From CAWINY01 sp963837635 (GTDB lineage: Bacteria > Acidobacteriota > Terriglobia > Terriglobales > Acidobacteriaceae): 64,000 nt of DNA. This document shows, piece by piece, positions 35,897 through 44,473 of the stretch (position 1 is the first letter of the stretch; every line of letters starts with the position of its first letter). Where the stretch lies: NCBI GenBank assembly GCA_963837635.1, contig CAWINY010000006.1:989452-1053451 (forward strand). The letters run 5' to 3'. The position numbers and the translations under genes are program-made. Under the pieces are notes generated by a model. That model searched no databases. It was not told the origin of the DNA and saw nothing but the letters and a program-made list of their open reading frames with translations.

Positions 35897-35907
35897 ACTT
35901 GAGAACA

Positions 35908-35990
35908 AGGCCGCTGACTACGCGGATGAACGCTTAGAGAAGATTCGGTTCTGAGCTTGAATCAGCGTTGATCCGCATAACAGCGGCTGA
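35908..35990. repeat. inverted spacer repeat, family C ('ccgctgactacgcggatgaacgc')
   Basis: GGCCGCTGACTACGCGGATG with AACGCTTAG is mirrored by AATCAGCGTTGATCCGCATA and ACAGCGGCTG. Related words occur at 47799-47835 and 52614-52712. Confidence 0.45.
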
Positions 35991-36003
35991 TCGGTAATGG
36001 TCC

Positions 36004-36033
36004 GGCCACGGTGTTCGCCGTGGCCTTTTCTTT
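36004..36033 (+). terminator. intrinsic terminator of the RNase E/G gene
   Basis: GGCCACGG (36004-36011), loop TGTTCG, CCGTGGCC (36018-36025), then TTTTCTTT: a perfect 8-bp stem with a U-rich tail. Confidence 0.9.
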
Positions 36034-36699
36034 GCCCACCGGACGACTGTGTGCAGAAATTTTTCGCAGTGGTTTTCCGGTTATTACCCTACAACTCACT
36101 CCCGATGCCCTGCATCTACTATCCACTTATGAGGTGAGTCTGTCTGTTTCCAACCGTGGTCGCCGGAGAGGCGACTCTGTCGGTGCACGATGTAATGGTG
36201 TTGCCGAGCGTTCCCCTGGTGCAGAACCCTGTATATTGCCAAATGCTCTTCCTGTCATGCGCCCGACGGCAGCGGCGACAACTATCTTGGCAGGAAGATC
36301 AAGGTCGGCGACTTCCGCCCTGCCTTGCGGAAGATGAGCGACGAACAGATCCAGCAAACGGTCCTGAACGGCAAGGACCAGATGCCGGCCAATAAGAAGC
36401 TTGACGAAGACACACTCCCTGGGTTGATTGCATATGTCCGTGCTTTGGCTGCTGGTTCCGGCGGAACCGCAACCGTCTGCGCGGCACCAGCCGAGGACAT
36501 TGCCAAGCTGTACCGTGCCAAGTGCTCATCATGCCACGGAGTTGATGGCGCCGGGACCGGCGTGCTGGGCAAGTCCCTTAAGGTGCCAGATCTCACTTCG
36601 ACATCTGTACAGAGCCTACCCGATGACCAGTTGGGCTCGGTCGTCAGCGATGGTCGAGGGAAAATGCGTGGATACGGAAGTGAGTTCAACGCTGCGCAG

Positions 36700-37365
36700 A
36701 GTAAATATCCCCCGGCAGAGCCGGGGGCTTTAGGATGTGAGCCGCTCAAAGCGGCTGAGCGGGGTCGCTAACGCGGCCCCGACATTCTTGGCCACCTGAA
36801 GGTGGCCCCTTCAGCGCCACATGTTCAACTGATCCAGGCGCTTGTCCTCTTCCTCCTGCGTGCGGATGTACTCTCGGATCGATGTCTCGTCCCGCCCGAC
36901 CGTCGACACAAAGTATCCCCGCGCCCAGAAACTCTGCCCTACAAAATTCTGTTTCCGCCCTCCGTACACTCGCGCCAGATGAATCGCACTCTTCCCTTTC
37001 ATAAACCCAACCACCTGCGCCACCGCGTACTTCGGCGGGATCGATATCAACATGTGCACGTGGTCCGCCAGCAGATGCCCTTCCTCAATCCGGCTTTCCT
37101 TCTGCTCCGCCAGTTTGCGGAACACCTCTCCCAAATACTTCCGCAACTCCCCATACAACGCTTTCCGCCGGCCCTTTGGGATAAACACCACATGGTATTT
37201 GCACTCCCATTTCGAGTGGCTTAAGCTTTCATACTCGTCCATCCAGTTTCTCCTTTGCGTGTGCTTCGCGGCTCACGCCAGGAGTTTCTTGGATGGACTC
37301 CCGTATCTGTCAAACTTCGCGTGCCTCCCCGGCAGAGCCGGGGGAACTCCCATTTCATTAGGGAA
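36700..37365. mobile_element. IS200/IS605-family insertion sequence (tnpA only)
   Basis: Both ends carry the same stem-loop: CCCCCGGC-AGA-GCCGGGGG (about 36707-36725) on the left and CCCCGGC-AGA-GCCGGGG (about 37329-37345) on the right, as expected for the subterminal hairpins recognised by TnpA. The element has one transposase gene on the minus strand and no terminal inverted repeats or target duplication. Joining flanking DNA restores a cytochrome frame (about NAAQSK-ELIVYLRGLA), which sets the ends to within a few bases. Confidence 0.85.
36811..37242 (-). CDS. tnpA: IS200/IS605-family transposase TnpA
   Basis: 143 residues, full length for the family. It begins MDEYESLSHSKWECKYHVVF and has the HUH metal-binding motif (ADHVHMLISIPP) at about 61-70 and the catalytic tyrosine in REYIRTQEEED near residue 125. 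It is a single-strand Y1 transposase. No tnpB accompanies it. The reading frame is intact, so the element may still be mobile. Confidence 0.95.
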   Translation of the reverse strand: MDEYESLSHSKWECKYHVVFIPKGRRKALYGELRKYLGEVFRKLAEQKESRIEEGHLLADHVHMLISIPPKYAVAQVVGFMKGKSAIHLARVYGGRKQNFVGQSFWARGYFVSTVGRDETSIREYIRTQEEEDKRLDQLNMWR

Positions 37366-37857
37366 CTCATAGTTTACCTGCGCGGGCTGGCGAACCCGGA
37401 CATGGCTCGTTCCATCACGCCTGGAGGCACGAAAAGTGCCGCCGCAGATACAACTGCCGTGTCTCCGCGCGCGGACGCCGCGCCTGAAGCGACACCAGTT
37501 GCAGAGCCGAAAGTAGTCACTCAGCCAAACGTGAAGAGCGATGTCGCAGAACCCGAGCCCCAACCCGCTCCACCGCCTGCGCTGCCCAGATCGAAATCAT
37601 TAGCGAGTATGCGGCAAACCTACGTGCGCAGGTGTTCTGCATGCCATTCGCGTGACGGTTCTGGGGATGGCATGATCGGTCGCCGGATGAATATCCGTAG
37701 TTTCAGTTCTGCTGCAGTAAAGACGGAAAGTGACCAAGACCTTGCGGCAATCATCAAAACCGGCCGGGGCAATATGCCGGGTTTCCAAAAGAAGCTCAGT
37801 CCGGAACAGATTGACCAGATCGTCAGCTATATTCGTGGACTGGTGGCACATACGTAG

Positions 37858-38273
37858 TTCGCTTGCAGCTCGCCCGTAGTCGCATTCTGTGCCCTGGTCA
37901 GTTTAGTTGCCCAAGCGAGACAGTTGCGTGCAGGAACCGACCCCACCATTTTTCCAAATGAAGTCGGGGTTCTTATCCCTACACGACCGACTGCTGCACC
38001 TTCGTAACCTAAGAAGGTGCACTTTATGCGTCAACACCACAACTACTTGTGGTTGGCTGGTTCATCCAACTCCATAGCTTGGTACCGAACTAAAGGACAT
38101 GCCCCGATTCCATCCCCACAAAAACCGAAGAAACCGGCAGTAGCCCCCCTATTTCCTTGACAGCTACTCACGTTGACAAGCAATAATCGGCTCGCAAGTT
38201 TTCCCAGAGATGGCCGATGCGTTACTTAAAACCGGTTTTGCACCCGGGTTCGGGGACGCAGGGCGAGGGTGCT
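37858..38273. other. spacer upstream of the pil operon
   Basis: No gene seen. A GCACCTT/AAGGTGC hairpin lies near 38000-38020. A TTGACA at 38173-38178, with AAGTTT 17 bases later, is a possible but poor sigma70-type promoter for the operon. I found no match to c-di-GMP riboswitch words. Confidence 0.4.
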
Positions 38274-38555
38274 ATGGATGAGTTGCGTGAGGTGATGAAC
38301 ATCCGGCAGGCGTCGGAGTATCTGGGCATCAGTGCCGACACACTGTACAAGTACGCCTCCGAGGGACAGATTCCGGCATTCAAGCTAGGCAATCGCTGGC
38401 GTTTTAAGAAATCGCGCCTGGACCAGTGGATGGACGAACAAAGCGCGCAATCGGCCCCAGCCAGCGCCAGGGCGGAGTTGCACGCACCGCGTGAACTGAG
38501 AGCGGAGCGCAAGAAGCCCCGGTCGGCGCGGCTGACGGCGTCAGGCACAAGATAA
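38274..38555 (+). CDS. excisionase-family helix-turn-helix protein
   Basis: 93 residues from the ATG at 38274; an in-frame ATG at 38217 would add 19 residues without support from the family. MNIRQASEYLGISADTLYKY is the MerR-like winged helix, followed by IPAFKLGNRWRFKKSRLDQW, the hallmark of the excisionase/HTH_17 family. A basic, Ala-rich tail follows. It lies 9 bases before pilM, so it is probably co-transcribed and may regulate the pil operon; such small genes are often found at this place in other genomes, as I recall it. Confidence 0.85.
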   Translation: MDELREVMNIRQASEYLGISADTLYKYASEGQIPAFKLGNRWRFKKSRLDQWMDEQSAQSAPASARAELHAPRELRAERKKPRSARLTASGTR

Positions 38556-38564
38556 GGCGGACCC

Positions 38565-39608
38565 ATGTTCGGACTCGGCTCAAGCAAGACCATCGTAGGA
38601 CTCGACATCGGCTCCAGCATGCTCAAGGCAGTGGAGCTGAAAAAGACGCGCAATGGGCTGCAGGTGGTGCACCTCGGATTGGAACCACTGGCGACCGACT
38701 TGGTAGTGGATTCGATGATCATGGACTCGCCGGCGGTCACCAGCGCCATTAACACGTTGTTTGCCGAGTGCGGGATCAAGGGGAAGGTGGTGGCCACCTC
38801 GTTGAGCGGGCACTCGGTGATCGTGAAGCGGATCAGCCTGCCGGCCATGAGCGAAGGCGAGCTGGCGGAGAATCTTCAGCAGGAGGCCGCACAGCACATT
38901 CCCTTTGACATTTCCGATGTCCAGATCGATTACCAGGTGCTGAACGATGACGGGCCGCAGATGGATGTGCTCCTGGTGGCGGTGAAAAAGGACAAGATCC
39001 TCAACTACACCAATGTGCTCTCCATGGCGGGCCGCAGCCCGTCGATTGTGGACGTGGACGTGTTCGCCCTGCAGAACTGCTACGAACACAACTACGAACC
39101 CGCGCCGAACGCCACGGTGGCGTTGCTGAACCTGGGTGCGAGCGTGATGAATATCAACATTGTCAAGGGCACGAATCCGCTGTTCACCCGCGACGTCAGT
39201 GTCGGCGGCCATCAGTACACGGACTCGCTGCAGAAGGAACTGGACCTGAGCTTCGATGATGCGGAGTCGTTCAAGCTGGGCGGCAAGGTGGGTACGGTCA
39301 GCGAGGACGCCAAGATGCCCATCCTGCAACAGGTGACCGAGTTGATCGTGCTGGAGATCCAGAAGACGTTTGACTTCTTCCGCGCCACGGTGCCGGGCGA
39401 GCAGATCGAGCGGATCTACATGGCGGGCGGCTCGGCCAAGGTGCCCGGCCTGATGGAGGCGCTGCGGCACGAATTCTCCATTCCCGTGGAAATGCTGAAC
39501 CCGTTCCTGAAGATTGAGCTGCCGGACAAAGGTCCGGCCAAGGTGGCGCAGTCAAACCCGGGACAACTGGCAGTGGCGGTGGGCTTGGCCCTTAGGAGTT
39601 TCGCATGA
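38565..39608 (+). CDS. pilM: type IV pilus assembly protein PilM
   Basis: 347 residues. ASKHA fold with IVGLDIGSSMLKAVEL at the start, SVIVKRISLPAMSEGELAEN, QEAAQHIPFDI (the PilM signature), VALLNLGASVMNINIV and IYMAGGSAKVPGL. It binds the cytoplasmic tail of PilN. Stop and pilN start share ATGA. Confidence 0.96.
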   Translation: MFGLGSSKTIVGLDIGSSMLKAVELKKTRNGLQVVHLGLEPLATDLVVDSMIMDSPAVTSAINTLFAECGIKGKVVATSLSGHSVIVKRISLPAMSEGELAENLQQEAAQHIPFDISDVQIDYQVLNDDGPQMDVLLVAVKKDKILNYTNVLSMAGRSPSIVDVDVFALQNCYEHNYEPAPNATVALLNLGASVMNINIVKGTNPLFTRDVSVGGHQYTDSLQKELDLSFDDAESFKLGGKVGTVSEDAKMPILQQVTELIVLEIQKTFDFFRATVPGEQIERIYMAGGSAKVPGLMEALRHEFSIPVEMLNPFLKIELPDKGPAKVAQSNPGQLAVAVGLALRSFA

Positions 39609-40225
39609 TCCGGATCAATTTGCTGGGTGTGCAAAAGCCGAGAAAGGGCAAACGGCAAGCGCTGCCGAGCGGCAGTCTGCCGAGCGCCGGCCCGGAAATC
39701 GTGTTGGCTGCCCTGGTTGTGCTGTTGCTGACGGGCGCGGTCAACGGACTGTGGTATTGGCAGATGAAGCGGCAGTCGGTGAAGCTCGACGAGGAGATTA
39801 GCAAGGCCGACGTGGAGTATCAGCGGCTGGCGCATGTCAAGCAGATCTTTGAAGAGCGGGAGAAAGAGAAAAACATTTACCAGAAGCGGGTCGACGTGAT
39901 TGACGAACTGCGCAAGGAGCAATCCGGGCCGGTGACGTTGCTGACCACTCTCGGGGACACGGTCAATCATACCGACGGGGTTTGGCTGGCGAGCATGACG
40001 GATGACGGCGCCAACATCAACCTGAAGGGCACGGCCTTGAGCATCGACTCGGTCGCCAACCTGCTGCACAATCTGGACAAGACCGGGTATTTCAAGACGG
40101 TGGAGATCAAGGAGTCCTTCCAGGACGACGCGGTGAAGGACGTGCAGGTGTTCCAATTCACCCTGCAATGCCAAAAGACGGCGGCGGCGCCGCCACCGGC
40201 AGGGAAGATAGCAGGGAAGGCATAA
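39605..40225 (+). CDS. pilN: type IV pilus assembly protein PilN
   Basis: 206 residues. The N-terminal MIRINLLGVQKPRKGKRQAL contains the INLL motif that docks in PilM. One membrane helix (about 33-55), a coiled coil (about 60-95) and a ferredoxin-like domain (TLLTTLGDTVNHTDGVWLAS) follow. Confidence 0.94.
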   Translation: MIRINLLGVQKPRKGKRQALPSGSLPSAGPEIVLAALVVLLLTGAVNGLWYWQMKRQSVKLDEEISKADVEYQRLAHVKQIFEEREKEKNIYQKRVDVIDELRKEQSGPVTLLTTLGDTVNHTDGVWLASMTDDGANINLKGTALSIDSVANLLHNLDKTGYFKTVEIKESFQDDAVKDVQVFQFTLQCQKTAAAPPPAGKIAGKA

Positions 40226-40234
40226 GGGTACGCC

Positions 40235-40873
40235 ATGCTGAGACTGAATGACATTCCGTTCAAGGCGCAGGTCACGGTGCTGCTGCTGGTTGCCGCACTC
40301 GCGACTACGGGTCTGTATTTCACGCTCTATAAGCCGCTGGCGGACGAAAACCAGTCCAAAGCTCTGAAGCTCGAATCCAAGCAGGCCGATATTCGCAACC
40401 TGCGACCCTATGAGAACAAGCTGGTCGAGATGAACCGGCAGATCGAGTCGCTGAAACAACAATTGGAAGTATTGAAGAGCATTGTGCCGGAGGAAAAGGC
40501 CGTCGATCAGTTCATGCACGTGATCGAGGATACGGCTCAGCAGGCCGGCATCCGGGTGCGGCGTTACACCGCCAAGCCGAACACCCCGCATGAGTTCTAC
40601 ACCGAAGTACCCTTCGATATGGAACTGGATGGCCCTTACTACTCCATGGTGACGTTCTTCACAAAGGTGGGCAAACTGGAACGGATAGTCAATGTCAGCA
40701 ACCTGCAGGTGGGTGCGATGAAGGACAGCGACGTCAAGCTGAAGAAGACTTACCAGTATGCGCCCAATGAGAGCGTAGTCGCGACCTGCACTACCAGTAC
40801 GTTCTTCAGCAACGAGTCGGCGGGCAAACTGGCCGCCGGTCAGAACCCGCCAGCCGCTGCGGGCAAGAGGTAG
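40235..40873 (+). CDS. pilO: type IV pilus assembly protein PilO
   Basis: 212 residues: membrane helix at about 12-30, coiled coil (KLVEMNRQIESLKQQLEVLK) and the PilO core (FMHVIEDTAQQAGIRVRRYT, YYSMVTFFTKVGKLERIVNV). It forms the inner-membrane alignment complex with PilN and PilP. Confidence 0.93.
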   Translation: MLRLNDIPFKAQVTVLLLVAALATTGLYFTLYKPLADENQSKALKLESKQADIRNLRPYENKLVEMNRQIESLKQQLEVLKSIVPEEKAVDQFMHVIEDTAQQAGIRVRRYTAKPNTPHEFYTEVPFDMELDGPYYSMVTFFTKVGKLERIVNVSNLQVGAMKDSDVKLKKTYQYAPNESVVATCTTSTFFSNESAGKLAAGQNPPAAAGKR

Positions 40874-40878
40874 CCATC

Positions 40879-41577
40879 ATGAGGGCGAGTGCGAGCGTAT
40901 GGATTTTGTTGGCCGCTGCTTCTCTGGGAATGGCGCAGGTCCAGTCGGCCGGTGTGCCTGGAACGAACCCCGCCAAATCGGCAGGGATACAAGCGCCCGC
41001 CGGCACGATGAGGACGGTGGGGCCGCTCGCTACCAGCCAGCCGCCAAAGCGGGCCGCTGGCTCCAGTGCGCCAGGGAAAGCGGCGGCGGACCAGAAAAAG
41101 GGCACTTTGGCAGCGTTGGTGAGCAAGCCCACGCCTGCCAAGCAGGGGGCTGAGCAGTTGACCGCGCCGCCGCGATTGGTTTTGAAAAGAGGCGCAGGGA
41201 AGCGGAAGCCCTCCACGGAAACAGTTTCCATCAGCGAAGATCAAGCGAAACCTGGCGCCAGATTCGCCAACAAGCGCGATCCTTTCGTTAGCGTCATCCG
41301 CGCGGTTTCAACGGGACAGCCCACTTGTGTTTCTGGCAAGAAGTGCCTGGTGATTTCCCAGGTCAATCTTAAGGGCGTGGTACGTTCCGGTGATGACAAA
41401 TTTGCTGTGGTCGAAGACGGGCAGAAAAGAACCTTCTTTCTGCGGGAGAACGACCCTGTGTTTAACGGGCAGGTTGTCCGGATCACCAGCGACGAGATCC
41501 TGTTTCGCGAGACGGTGATGGACCGGGTCGGACGTACCTTCCCGCGGGAGATCGTGAAGAAGCTGCCGAAGGGATAG
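40879..41577 (+). CDS. pilP: type IV pilus assembly protein PilP
   Basis: 232 residues. An N-terminal signal-like segment lacks a clear lipobox cysteine, which PilP of proteobacteria has. A long Ala/Pro/Lys linker follows, then the PilP beta domain (FANKRDPFVSVIRA, LVISQVNLKGVVRSGDDKFA, FFLRENDPVFNGQVVRI). It bridges PilNO to the PilQ secretin. Two cysteines (CVSGKKC) within this domain may pair. Confidence 0.9.
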   Translation: MRASASVWILLAAASLGMAQVQSAGVPGTNPAKSAGIQAPAGTMRTVGPLATSQPPKRAAGSSAPGKAAADQKKGTLAALVSKPTPAKQGAEQLTAPPRLVLKRGAGKRKPSTETVSISEDQAKPGARFANKRDPFVSVIRAVSTGQPTCVSGKKCLVISQVNLKGVVRSGDDKFAVVEDGQKRTFFLRENDPVFNGQVVRITSDEILFRETVMDRVGRTFPREIVKKLPKG

Positions 41578-41664
41578 GGTTTCGGTGCTTGGGTGGGACG
41601 AACCGATATGTCTTTATTGGCTTTTTGCGGCACCTGTTGCCGCTTTCGACGGAGAGAGGACCAG

Positions 41665-44328
41665 ATGAGGCTGAAGCAATTGCTGGGCGTTCTCATCGTG
41701 CTGTTGCTGGCTGGACCGACGTGGGCAGCCGTACCTTCAACCCCAACCAGCGCCGCACATCCATTGGGGGCGACAGCGCAGCTTACGAATGTCAGCGTGG
41801 TCGGTCAGGGAAGCAGCACGACGGTCACACTGCATGCGAATGGCAGCTACACCCACAACGAATATCGTCCCGCTGATAACTCGCTCTTGATTGACTTGAC
41901 GGGCGTGTCCGCCGGCAGGCTCCAGGGCAGGAGCAAGATGCTCGAAGTGCCGGGCGTGAAGGGCTACCGTGTGCTGGGCTACAAAGCCGCGGACGGGGCG
42001 GAAATCGCGCGGGTTGAGCTGACGTTGGCTAGCGGCGCCCAAGTGCAGGTAAACGAAACCAAAGCGGGCCTCGCTTTGAAGGTCACCGCTCCGGAAGCAG
42101 CAACGGCGAACCCTAATCAAGCCGACTTGCAGTCCGCGGCGCCTGCACCCACGCAGGACAAACCGGCGACCACAGGCTTCACGGAAAGCTCTTCGAAAAC
42201 CCCGGCTATCACCCCAACCAGCGCTTTGCGCGCGTCGGGTACCCCGGCCCAGGTGGAGAGCGTGAATGTCGTGCCGGACAAGGATAATGTCCGCGTGATC
42301 GCTGCGGTGGCAGGGGAAGTCACGCCCGAGGTGATGACCCTGCGTTCGCCGGACCGGTTGGTAATTGATCTGCCGAACGCGATCCTGCAGGGCAGCCAGG
42401 GACCCATCGAGGTCAATGCCGGAGAGGTCAAGGGAGTGCGCCTGTCGCGCTTTCGCAATGAGCCTCCGACCACCAGAATCGTGGTCGACTTGAGGGCGCC
42501 CGCCGAATACGGAGTGGAACAGGCGGGATCCAAGCTGATCATTAAGATCCAGTCTTCGCCGACGGGGGCGCCGGATACGACCCCGGTTTCGGCTGCTTCG
42601 GAGATCTCTGCCGAACCGCAAACATCCACGGCAGGCCAACTGCCGGCCACGCCGGTTGAGGTTGCGAAACTTGAGAGCCCCGAGAAACCCGAAACCAAGG
42701 TTGCGGACTCTGCCAAACCGGTGGTGGCGTTGAATGTACCTCCGGCCAAGCCGGTTGATACCGCGCCGAGTCCGGACAGCAAACCTGCAGTTAACAACGC
42801 TTCCAGCTTCGCCTACGTTGAGCCTACAGCCTCACGGCAGGCGGAGTCGAAGTCGAATGCGGCCGCAGAGGTCATGGCGAGCAATCCAACGCGGCCGGCG
42901 GAACAGACCATAGCAAGCAACCAGACGCCATCCGTCACGCCGCCCTCCACGGCTCCTTCGTCGCAACAGGCAGGCGCTCCCGCCGCGCCGTCCACCACCG
43001 GGGTGCGGCCGCAAAAGGCCATCAATTTTGCCGCCGAGCAAGTGGCAGAGGGCAACCAGTCGGTTACGGGACTGCCGCGCTACACGGGTGAGCCCATCTC
43101 GGTCAACTTGAAGGACGTCGATATCAAAGACTTCTTCCGTCTGATCCACGAGATCAGCGGCTTGAACCTCGTGCTCGACCCGGCGATCAGCGGCAACTTG
43201 ACCCTCGTGCTGGATGACGTGCCCTGGGACCAGGCGCTCGACATTGTCTTGCGCAACAACGGACTCGACCGGCAGTTGGACGGCAATGTGCTACGTGTGG
43301 CGAGGATCGACACCCTGCGCAAGGAAGCCGAAGCCAAGGCGGCGGAACGGCAGGCGCAGGCATTGGCGGTAGACAAGGGCACGGTGACGCGCTTTCTCAG
43401 TTATGCCCACGCCAAGGACGTGATGCCGACGATCAAAAAGATGCTGTCGGCGCGCGGCGACGTGATCGCTGATGAGCGCACCAATGCCATTATCATCCAG
43501 GATATTCCCAGCGTGATGCCGGCTATTGACACGCTGATCCGGCAACTGGACCGCAAGACGCAGCAAGTGGAGATCGAAGCCCGGGTCGTGGCTGCCACGC
43601 GCACCTTCGCGCGGGATATCGGGGTGCAGCTAGGCTTCGGCTGGGGCAACAGCCCGAGCGCGGTCGGTGGCGCCACTGGGGTGGGAGCCAGTCCGATCAT
43701 CGACAAAGTGCCAAACGCTCCGCAATACATTGTCACCGGTACCAACCAGATCCCGCTGTTCTCGAATTTGGGGGTCACAGCACCCACGAGCGGCCTCTCG
43801 TTTTTGAATGCGACCAACGCCTATCGCGTGGATGCCATCCTGACGGCGGCGGAGAGCCGCGGGTTGTTGAAGATTTTGTCCCGCCCGCGGGTGGTGACGC
43901 AGAACAACATTCAGGCAGTGGTAAAGCAAGGCGTTCGGATTCCGATTGTGACCCAGGCGCAGTTGGGCGGTCCGCCCACGGTGGCCTACATCGATGCCAT
44001 GCTGAAGCTGACCGTCACCCCGCAGATCACGGCGGAAAGTACGATCTTCCTGAACGTGGACGTGGAAAACACCACCCCCGACTTCAGCCAAGAGATCCAA
44101 GGCAATCCCACCCTGATCACCCAGCAGGCAACCACCCAGGTGCTGGTGACGGATGGAGGCACGGTGGTGATCGGGGGCGTCGTGCAGACCAATAACACGG
44201 TGAACATCCTGCAGACTCCCGTACTGGGCAATGTACCCGTGCTGGGCAACCTGTTCAAGCGCCGCACGGTCAAAACCCAGACCCAGGAGCTGATCTTTTT
44301 CATTACTCCCAAGATCGCGGAGACGTAA
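41665..44328 (+). CDS. pilQ: type IV pilus secretin PilQ
   Basis: 887 residues from the ATG at 41665 with GGAGAGAGG upstream; the frame is open 72 bases further up. A signal peptide (LLGVLIVLLLAGPTWA) is followed by two AMIN domains (about 30-135 and 195-300) that bind peptidoglycan. Then comes a long disordered Pro/Ala/Ser linker (about 300-465). The STN/N0 part follows (about 475-540, PISVNLKDVDIKDFFRLIHE), then an N1 domain (about 560-630) and the secretin barrel (about 640-887, ending VVIGGVVQTNNTVN and VPVLGNLFKRR). It is the outer-membrane channel. The linker is unusually long. Confidence 0.95.
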   Translation: MRLKQLLGVLIVLLLAGPTWAAVPSTPTSAAHPLGATAQLTNVSVVGQGSSTTVTLHANGSYTHNEYRPADNSLLIDLTGVSAGRLQGRSKMLEVPGVKGYRVLGYKAADGAEIARVELTLASGAQVQVNETKAGLALKVTAPEAATANPNQADLQSAAPAPTQDKPATTGFTESSSKTPAITPTSALRASGTPAQVESVNVVPDKDNVRVIAAVAGEVTPEVMTLRSPDRLVIDLPNAILQGSQGPIEVNAGEVKGVRLSRFRNEPPTTRIVVDLRAPAEYGVEQAGSKLIIKIQSSPTGAPDTTPVSAASEISAEPQTSTAGQLPATPVEVAKLESPEKPETKVADSAKPVVALNVPPAKPVDTAPSPDSKPAVNNASSFAYVEPTASRQAESKSNAAAEVMASNPTRPAEQTIASNQTPSVTPPSTAPSSQQAGAPAAPSTTGVRPQKAINFAAEQVAEGNQSVTGLPRYTGEPISVNLKDVDIKDFFRLIHEISGLNLVLDPAISGNLTLVLDDVPWDQALDIVLRNNGLDRQLDGNVLRVARIDTLRKEAEAKAAERQAQALAVDKGTVTRFLSYAHAKDVMPTIKKMLSARGDVIADERTNAIIIQDIPSVMPAIDTLIRQLDRKTQQVEIEARVVAATRTFARDIGVQLGFGWGNSPSAVGGATGVGASPIIDKVPNAPQYIVTGTNQIPLFSNLGVTAPTSGLSFLNATNAYRVDAILTAAESRGLLKILSRPRVVTQNNIQAVVKQGVRIPIVTQAQLGGPPTVAYIDAMLKLTVTPQITAESTIFLNVDVENTTPDFSQEIQGNPTLITQQATTQVLVTDGGTVVIGGVVQTNNTVNILQTPVLGNVPVLGNLFKRRTVKTQTQELIFFITPKIAET

Positions 44329-44353
44329 TTTGTGGCCAGAGGCCAACCCTAAC

Positions 44354-44383
44354 CCCCCGGCATCCCGCTCGGGGGTTTTTCTT
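44354..44383 (+). terminator. intrinsic terminator of the pil operon
   Basis: CCCCCG (44354-44359) and CGGGGG (44370-44375) form a stem around GCATCCCGCT, followed by TTTTTCTTT. Confidence 0.85.
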
Positions 44384-44473
44384 TGTACAATCAGTATCCG
44401 CAAAGAGGCGAGTCCCCAGAACAATCCCGCCCTCTTGCCAGCACGTCACACTCGCCGTAGGGAACAGCACGCA

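Larger units (their letters stand above)
36156..37857 (+). pseudogene. three-domain c-type cytochrome, frameshifted and split by an IS200-type element
   Basis: Three mono-heme cytochrome c domains are readable in order: AKCSSCHAPDGSGDN (about 36237-36290, one frame), YRAKCSSCHGVDGAGTG (about 36510) and RRCSACHSRDGSGDG (about 37630). Each has a following Met-containing segment (KDQMPANKKL, GRGKMRGYGS, GRGNMPGFQK) and a closing YVRAL, YLRGL or YIRGL. The second domain breaks off after GRGKMRGYGSEF and resumes after the inserted element as ELIVYLRGLANPDMARS. Near 36232 a loss of about two bases separates an upstream frame (VPLVQNPVY) from the first heme motif, and no signal peptide or start was found. 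The gene is therefore decayed. Original role: a periplasmic electron carrier. Confidence 0.75.

Noticed and set aside
36011..36337. Plus-strand frame of 108 codons overlapping the cytochrome remnant
   Set aside because: Its frame does not contain the heme motif; the cytochrome residues lie in another frame.
38173..38201. sigma70-type promoter TTGACA-N17-AAGTTT ahead of the pil operon
   Set aside because: The -10 hexamer matches only two of six consensus bases; mentioned in the spacer entry but not called.
37858..38216. c-di-GMP riboswitch ahead of the pil genes
   Set aside because: None of the conserved riboswitch words was found; only ordinary hairpins.
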